64,000 nucleotides of DNA from Christensenellaceae bacterium (GTDB lineage Bacteria > Bacillota > Clostridia > Christensenellales > Christensenellaceae), in contig AP025580.1 of assembly GCA_022846035.1 (NCBI GenBank), forward strand, positions 496,001 to 560,000, read 5' to 3'. The first letter of the stretch is position 1. Every line of letters begins with the position of its first letter. The position numbers and the translations under genes were made by a program. Of the stretch, positions 60,101-64,000 are shown one piece after another. Below the pieces are notes generated by a model. It had not been told where the DNA came from, did not search any database, and saw nothing but the letters and a program-made list of their open reading frames with translations.

Positions 60101-60455
60101 TGAGATGGCGGAAGCTTTTTTGCAAACGCCGCTTTACGAAAGGATGCTAAAAGCGCAGCGCGTGCTACGCGAGCAAAGCTTTAACCTGCAGGCAGAGGCG
60201 CAAAGCATCGGCTTTGAGGGGAAAGAAAAGATGTTGGTGCAGGGAATCCTGGATTTGGCGTTTTTAGAAGAGGGAAGCTGGGTGCTCCTTGACTATAAAA
60301 CGGACCGCGTGGATGAAAAGACCGTAGAAAAGGTGGCGCGGGGCTATGCGTTGCAGCTTGATCTTTATGCCCGCGCGCTTACGGACATCACGGGCATACC
60401 GGTGAAGCAGAAGTATTTGTATTTTATGCGCATCCAAAAATGTATCGAGGTGTAG
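57120..60455 (+). CDS. addA: AddA helicase-nuclease subunit
   Basis: This 1111-residue UvrD-type helicase is the motor of AddAB. Walker A is SAAAGSGKTSVLAKR near 21-35, the DEXQD box VDEYQDTNP near 377, motif III-like MVGDIKQSIYKFR near 401, and helicase motif VI TRARDALFLTG near 818. A C-terminal nuclease domain with LLDYKTDRV near 1058 completes the enzyme. It unwinds and degrades DNA ends until Chi is met. It begins right after the addB stop, typical for this operon. Confidence 0.95.
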   Translation: MQFTEKQLRAIHTDGKSVLVSAAAGSGKTSVLAKRVARLVVDGCDIRNMLIMTFTNAAAAEMRQRISREIAACATEKKDVQMMQQAEFVSMADISTFHSFCGKVVRQNYATLGISPNFRITDQNEADRLRTEALRELFDDLYEAEDNGFLRLVERYTTRANDARLMEYVFDIYDYMMSKPDPFAWAEESLHKDEAYIRALKQEYERGMLNKLYEAEKMMELAADISSGFDAEQQKKDEACMALLSEMIACARQSGIADMAQRFAHSTLPACKRKLDAEHKEKIGQLYKMARANLRDVLKDPVYEKFESTAGEELKHTQEDICAFIGLVRAFSKAYAAQKEEKGVLDYEDLQHFALRALRDGSVRAFYAGQYLHVFVDEYQDTNPVQEEIIKAVSAGGSLFMVGDIKQSIYKFRLADPMIFKQKAQEFRAETTDSEIILMNDNFRSLSSVIDTVNYVMDKVMSERTGEIAYDESERLLGNMAGGHAEILLCETQDGEKDLRQAAMIADSIEKQMLRTVVDVRTKQPRPVRYGDIAVLLRSRSGFLSVFKDELNRRGIPCVVEMEAAQDLKEIELFVNLLRLIDNRRQDVPLLSVMRSYIGGFDEADFAEIRLIKNERGIPFYAAAREYAKQENGLGGRLRKFYEKLDKLQVYAQSLSLKELLKTVESEYDFATYVACTPGGALKRRVFASFMKLAAETAQSVGHSLYLLLQALKEIKKRDGAYVRTGVFAGDADCVRIMTIHGSKGLEFPIVYLAHMEAPLKPQELNKSILLHSDYGIVAKYVDGAKLLKRDTLETQMVKERLTQEYKSEELRILYVAMTRARDALFLTGSVRDYEKGCVAWDLMHTAGNYQNAKSMLDWVMAANAGEHKIKVSLATCEQEEAQGKKKVFDYPAFKEKLLLETQAEDLLSVRKQSDVPAKVSVSTVKHAQGSGLSMFLRPEAEETEEITGARLGTLIHSVMERTTQGQDVSFIAEDMFARKIVTQQEKEAIVKNREMAEAFLQTPLYERMLKAQRVLREQSFNLQAEAQSIGFEGKEKMLVQGILDLAFLEEGSWVLLDYKTDRVDEKTVEKVARGYALQLDLYARALTDITGIPVKQKYLYFMRIQKCIEV

Positions 60456-60460
60456 CGGGG

Positions 60461-61254
60461 ATGTATATCAACCAGATCGAGATCGATCACAGCAAAAACG
60501 GGATTCCCAGGGATAATTATATTTTTCCATTCCCGTAGTCCGGCACCTGAAGAAACTGCGGTTTGTAAAGCCGGTTACGTTTTTCGTGGGAGAAAACGGA
60601 ACGGGAAAATCAACGCTGCTGGAAGCGATCGCGGTTGCGTATGGCTTCAATCCGGAGGGGGGGTCAAAAAACTTCAATTTCTCTTCACGGGACAGTCACT
60701 CCGGACTGCACGGCTCTATCCGTATGCAAAAAGGAATCCCCTACGCAAAGGACGGTTTTTTTCTGCGCGCGGAAAGTTTTTATAATATGGCCTCGGAAGT
60801 GGAACGGCTTGCGATAGACGGGGAACAAGAACCGATTGTGGACGATGAAAGCTTTGAAAGCATGGCCGATCCGGCGTTTCTGAAAAGCTACGGGGGAAAA
60901 TCCCTGCATATGCAATCGCATGGAGAAAGCTTTATATCGCTGGTGGAAAACCGTTTTCGGGGAAACGGATTATACATTCTGGACGAGCCGGAGGCCGCGT
61001 TATCCCCCACGAGACAGATGGCGCTGCTGGTACGTATCCATGAACTGGTCCGAAACCATTCACAATTGGTGATCGCTACCCATTCACCCATCCTGATGAC
61101 GTATCCGGATGCGGATATTTATGTGTTCGAGGAAAATGGGATCCAAAAAAGACCATATGAACAGACGGAACACTATTATATCACCAAGGCTTTCCTGAAC
61201 AAACCAGAAACGCTGCTTAAGGAACTGGGAATCCTTGAAAGAAAGAACGATTAG
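60461..61254 (+). pseudogene. frameshifted AAA/ABC-type ATPase
   Basis: From the ATG at 60461 the reading runs MYINQIEIDHSKNGIPRD...YIFPFP and hits a TAG at 60536-60538. One frame over, it continues without interruption as VVRHLKKLRFVKP and the ATPase core: Walker A VGENGTGKSTLL, the ABC-like signature region LHMQSHGESF, Walker B LYILDEPEAALS, and the switch histidine ATHSPIL. Family members read through this junction continuously, so one base is missing near the CCC at 60532-60534, or the sequence is wrong there. Restored, the protein would be about 264 residues. It starts six bases after addA. Confidence 0.85.
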
Positions 61255-61394
61255 ACGGTTTTCCGCCAGAAAGCGAAATTTGTACCACGGAAATGAAAAT
61301 GTTCTCCTTTTTTTGCCAAAGGAATGCCCATAGAATAAAACTGTGCAGTTGTATGGGGCAAGATGATTCCAGGACGAATGAGGAGGATAGGAGC

Positions 61395-62450
61395 ATGACC
61401 AACCGGTGTTATTATTTGACAAAGGATCACAGGCTGTTTATCAGGGAAAAGGAAATGCCAGTCCCTGCAAAAGGAGAGGTGATTATCCGGCCGATGGCCA
61501 ATTCCATTTGCGGTTCGGATATTCGTATGTATACGCTGGCGCACATGGGGAAATCGTATATCAGGGAAGACTGGCCGATCAGCATGGGGCATGAGTGTAG
61601 TGGGATTATTACCGAACTGGGAAGCGGCGTGACCGGCCTTAAGACGGGACAGCATGTGGTGATTGAGCCGGGGATCTATTGCCGGCGCTGCCACAATTGT
61701 ATGACGGGGCGGTATAACATCTGCGATACGTTTAACTTTACCAGCGGCACGGATCCTGACGACGTCGAATGCGTGGAGGGGCATGGAACGGGCTCTATGC
61801 GGGATTACCTTGCGGTGCCGCAGCACATGATCCACGTGATTCCAGACAGTCTCCCCTTTGACGTAGCCGCGCTGGCAGAACCGGCGGCGGTGGCGATCCA
61901 TGCTGTAGCGCGCGCGGGCAACGTTATGGGCAAATCGGCGGCGGTTTTTGGCGCGGGACCGATTGGTATTTTCGTAATGCAGGCGTTAATGGCGGCGGGC
62001 GTGGGAACGGTAACGATGATCGCGCCGGGGCAGGAACGGCTGGACATGGCGATGGAGCGCGGCGCAACGGATTTTATCAATACCAGTAAAACGGAAACGC
62101 TGCCAACCTATACGTTTGACATCGCGATCGAAACGGCGGGGTCGCCCGTGGCAACGGCGCAGATGATCGAGGTGGTGAAACGCGGGTCCACCATCGTGCA
62201 GGTCGGATGGCTCAGCGAAGATGCGCTGATGAATATCTACGAGTTTAACTGGAAAGAACTGAATTATTACGGGGCGGTGGATTATGCCGGAGAATTCCCG
62301 ACCGCCGTGCAGTGGCTGGCCGACGGACGAATCGACGGGGCGGCCATGATTACCAAACGTTTTGCGTTTGAAGAGCTGAGCGAAGCGTTCCGGTATACGG
62401 CGGACAATCCGAAAAAATGCATTAAAACTGTGATTATACACGATACGTAA
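61395..62450 (+). CDS. zinc-dependent alcohol/polyol dehydrogenase
   Basis: This 351-residue medium-chain dehydrogenase resembles sorbitol and galactitol-phosphate dehydrogenases. It has catalytic-zinc residues in SICGSDIRMY near 37 and GHECSG near 63, the structural-zinc cysteines CRRCHNCMTGRYNIC near 94-108, and the NAD-binding FGAGPIGIFVMQAL near 179-192. It oxidises a sugar alcohol or related compound with NAD(P)+. The start at 61395 follows AGGAGG and AGGAG. Upstream is a small dyad, AACTG-TG-CAGTT. The SGNH gene starts ten bases after its stop, so they form a pair. Confidence 0.88.
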   Translation: MTNRCYYLTKDHRLFIREKEMPVPAKGEVIIRPMANSICGSDIRMYTLAHMGKSYIREDWPISMGHECSGIITELGSGVTGLKTGQHVVIEPGIYCRRCHNCMTGRYNICDTFNFTSGTDPDDVECVEGHGTGSMRDYLAVPQHMIHVIPDSLPFDVAALAEPAAVAIHAVARAGNVMGKSAAVFGAGPIGIFVMQALMAAGVGTVTMIAPGQERLDMAMERGATDFINTSKTETLPTYTFDIAIETAGSPVATAQMIEVVKRGSTIVQVGWLSEDALMNIYEFNWKELNYYGAVDYAGEFPTAVQWLADGRIDGAAMITKRFAFEELSEAFRYTADNPKKCIKTVIIHDT

Positions 62451-62460
62451 ATAAGAAAGG

Positions 62461-63105
62461 ATGGGCGCGGACGGCGTGGAAAAGAGAATCCTGTGTTACG
62501 GGGACTCCAATACCTGGGGCTATATCCCCGGCGGGGCGGGGCGATACGGCAAAGACGTTCGGTGGACGGGAATTTTGGCAAACAAGTGCGGCGCCAAGGC
62601 TGCTGTAATCGAAGAGGGCCTGAATGGGCGGACGACGGCATTCGATGATCCGACCATTGGCGGGCGCAACGGACTTGAGGGACTGCCGTCCTGTCTGGAA
62701 AAGTATGCGCCGATACACCTTGTTATACTGATGCTGGGAAGCAACGACTTAAAGACGGTGTTTCACGCAAACGCGCAGCTTGCCGCAGACGGAATGCGGC
62801 GTGTTGTGGAAACAGTGGCGCGCTATGACGGGAACGGCGCGTGTCCGCGGATATTACTGGTTTCCCCGCCGGACATGAGGGAAAGCGTTGCGTCCGCAGC
62901 AACGGACTTCGACCGTTTATCCTGGCAGGAATCGAAGCGGCTAAAGAACTATTATACGCAGATCGCATGTGAGCATTCGCGCATGTTTCTTGACGCGGGC
63001 GCTGTGTGCTCCGCCAGCGAGGCGGACGGTCTGCATTTAGACAGCGAAGCGCACGCGCGTTTGGCAGAAAGCATATATGCATTTGTACGGTTATTGCTTG
63101 CGTAA
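62461..63105 (+). CDS. SGNH/GDSL-family hydrolase, arylesterase-like
   Basis: This protein of about 214 residues has block I ILCYGDSNTWGY near 10-21 (nucleophile Ser), block III LMLGSNDLK near 91-99, and block V EADGLHLDSEAH near 186-197 with the Asp/His pair. It resembles acyl-CoA thioesterase/arylesterase-type cytosolic SGNH hydrolases, and the substrate is unknown. The ATG at 62461 sits directly against its AAAGG site; a GTG at 62476 is an alternative start. It probably shares the dehydrogenase transcript. A terminator follows. Confidence 0.87.
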   Translation: MGADGVEKRILCYGDSNTWGYIPGGAGRYGKDVRWTGILANKCGAKAAVIEEGLNGRTTAFDDPTIGGRNGLEGLPSCLEKYAPIHLVILMLGSNDLKTVFHANAQLAADGMRRVVETVARYDGNGACPRILLVSPPDMRESVASAATDFDRLSWQESKRLKNYYTQIACEHSRMFLDAGAVCSASEADGLHLDSEAHARLAESIYAFVRLLLA

Positions 63106-63129
63106 AAAGGGTATATATTAAAAGCGAAG

Positions 63130-63157
63130 AAGACAGCCGGAAAGGGTTGTCTTTTTT
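63130..63157 (+). terminator. intrinsic terminator after the SGNH gene
   Basis: Nine-pair stem AAGACAGCC/GGTTGTCTT with one G-T pair, followed by six T residues. Confidence 0.78.
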
Positions 63158-63163
63158 CTCGAA

Positions 63164-63220
63164 CTTGTATTTTAAGGGAGGCGGGATAAAGAATACAAGA
63201 ATTTTTCTCACATATGTGCA
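63164..63220. promoter_or_regulatory. inverted repeat and palindrome upstream of the E1 alpha gene
   Basis: Perfect eight-base arms CTTGTATT (63164-63171) and AATACAAG (63192-63199) surround 20 bases. A CACATATGTG palindrome follows at about 63209-63218. Either could be an operator for the dehydrogenase operon. No sigma-54 promoter of the kind that drives Bacillus acoABCL is visible between here and 63336. Confidence 0.35.
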
Positions 63221-63336
63221 ATTTCGACCTGAATAAAGGATTAAGTGAAGGAAATATAGTAAAATAATAATGTAAAAGGATAAATAGTGGATTTTTGTCC
63301 GCTAAATATATAATTAATTTAAAAGGATGATGAAAG

Positions 63337-64000
63337 ATGGCAAAGATCAGTAAGGCAAAGTATCAGGAAATGCTTGAAAAGATGCTGCTTACGAGACGGT
63401 TTGAAGAAAAAGTAAGCTATTTCTTTTCCATGGGTATGGTTCACGGAACGACGCATCTTTATGTCGGTGAAGAAGCGGTGGCGGCAGGCGTATGCTGTGC
63501 TCTTAATCCGGAAGACCTCATCGAGAGCACACACCGCGGACATGGGCACTGTATTTCCAAGGGCATTGATCTTAACAAAATGATGGCAGAGCTGCGCGGT
63601 AAGGTCACAGGATATTGCAAAGGCAAAGGCGGTTCCATGCATATCGCGGACATCGAGCGCGGAAACCTGGGCGCGAACGGCGTAGTCGGCGGCGGTATCC
63701 CTCTCGCAACGGGCGCGGCGCTCACAACGAAGATGAAGAACATCGACCGTATCGTGGTGTGTTTCTTCGGCGATGGCGCGAGCAATGAAGGATCTTTCCA
63801 CGAAGCTATTAACCTGGCTTCCGTATGGAAATTGCCGGTACTGTTCGTTTGCGAAAACAATAAATATGGCATGTCGGTGCCACTTGCACATTCCATGAAT
63901 ATCACGGATATTGCACAGCGCGCGAAATCTTATGGAATCCCCGGCGTAAATGTCGACGGGATGGACGTGCTTGCCGTTTACGAGGAAACGAAGAAAGCCG
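63337..64000 (+). CDS. 2-oxoacid/acetoin dehydrogenase E1 alpha subunit (partial)
   Basis: The first 221 residues of an E1 alpha subunit are present and the window ends inside the gene. Landmarks are LTRRFEEKVSYFFSMG near 18-33, HLYVGEEAVAAGV, STHRGHGHCISKG near 68-80, GKGGSMHIAD near 95 and the thiamine-diphosphate motif GDGASNEGSFHEAINLA near 148-164. The sequence style is nearer acetoin dehydrogenase (AcoA) than pyruvate dehydrogenase, but the partner genes that would decide lie outside. AAAAGGATGATG precedes the ATG at 63337. Confidence 0.88.
   Translation, partial: MAKISKAKYQEMLEKMLLTRRFEEKVSYFFSMGMVHGTTHLYVGEEAVAAGVCCALNPEDLIESTHRGHGHCISKGIDLNKMMAELRGKVTGYCKGKGGSMHIADIERGNLGANGVVGGGIPLATGAALTTKMKNIDRIVVCFFGDGASNEGSFHEAINLASVWKLPVLFVCENNKYGMSVPLAHSMNITDIAQRAKSYGIPGVNVDGMDVLAVYEETKKA

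Noticed and set aside
1-64000. CRISPR array, tRNA, rRNA or complete insertion sequence
   Set aside because: None was found by eye: no regularly spaced repeats, no tRNA cloverleaf, and no transposase reading frame.

Overview
This window reads as a piece of a Gram-positive chromosome from the class Clostridia, with roughly mid-range GC by eye. The evidence is a six-gene Rnf complex in the Clostridial order C-D-G-E-A-B, a minCDE block inside an mre/penicillin-binding-protein/rodA cluster, an AddAB recombination nuclease, a GdpP-type c-di-AMP phosphodiesterase, lipobox lipoproteins, a sorting-signal surface protein, and many TTG/GTG starts behind strong Shine-Dalgarno sequences. A Christensenella-like lineage would fit, but that is a guess.

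Positions 1-15.7 kb are an accessory, mixed region. They hold a glycerol-1-phosphate dehydrogenase, a nitroreductase, an alpha/beta-hydrolase-like protein, an XRE-S24 self-cleaving repressor paired with DNA polymerase IV, two tandem polysaccharide-deacetylase lipoproteins plus the scrap of a third, a large beta-helix surface protein whose signal-peptide region is out of frame, an Rrf2 regulator, spermidine biosynthesis (speD-speE), queH, a small lipoprotein with a well-defined promoter, and a folate ECF transporter gene behind a tetrahydrofolate riboswitch.

Positions 15.9-21.7 kb are the rnf operon followed by maf. Positions 21.8-27.8 kb are accessory again: a small serine recombinase next to a 116-bp segment bounded by perfect 14-bp inverted repeats, an AraC regulator divergent from a sugar-isomerase-like gene, and a three-gene run of an acyl-carrier-like helical protein, a SufS-type cysteine desulfurase and a SufE-type acceptor.

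Positions 28.0-47.4 kb are the core: mreC-mreD-pbp2-minCDE-rodA for cell shape and division-site selection, then radical SAM/DUF2344/rng/rplU/rpmA, a ClC transporter, and DUF2232-gdpP-rplI-dnaB-GNAT. L21 has a tail of about 107 Lys/Ala-rich residues, and no prp gene lies between rplU and rpmA.

Positions 47.5-64 kb contain two RluA-like pseudouridine synthases that meet tail to tail, an RlmI-like methyltransferase, ispE, two SGNH hydrolases, a membrane-anchored solute-binding protein, a low-GC acetyltransferase island, addB-addA, a frameshifted ABC-type ATPase, a zinc alcohol dehydrogenase, and the start of a 2-oxoacid dehydrogenase E1 alpha gene cut by the window edge. No tRNA, rRNA, CRISPR array or complete insertion sequence was seen. 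No gene-free stretch exceeds 300 bases. The best candidates for something under-described are the recombinase with its inverted-repeat segment, the repressor/polymerase module with its palindromic operator, and the carrier-like protein in the sulfur-transfer operon.
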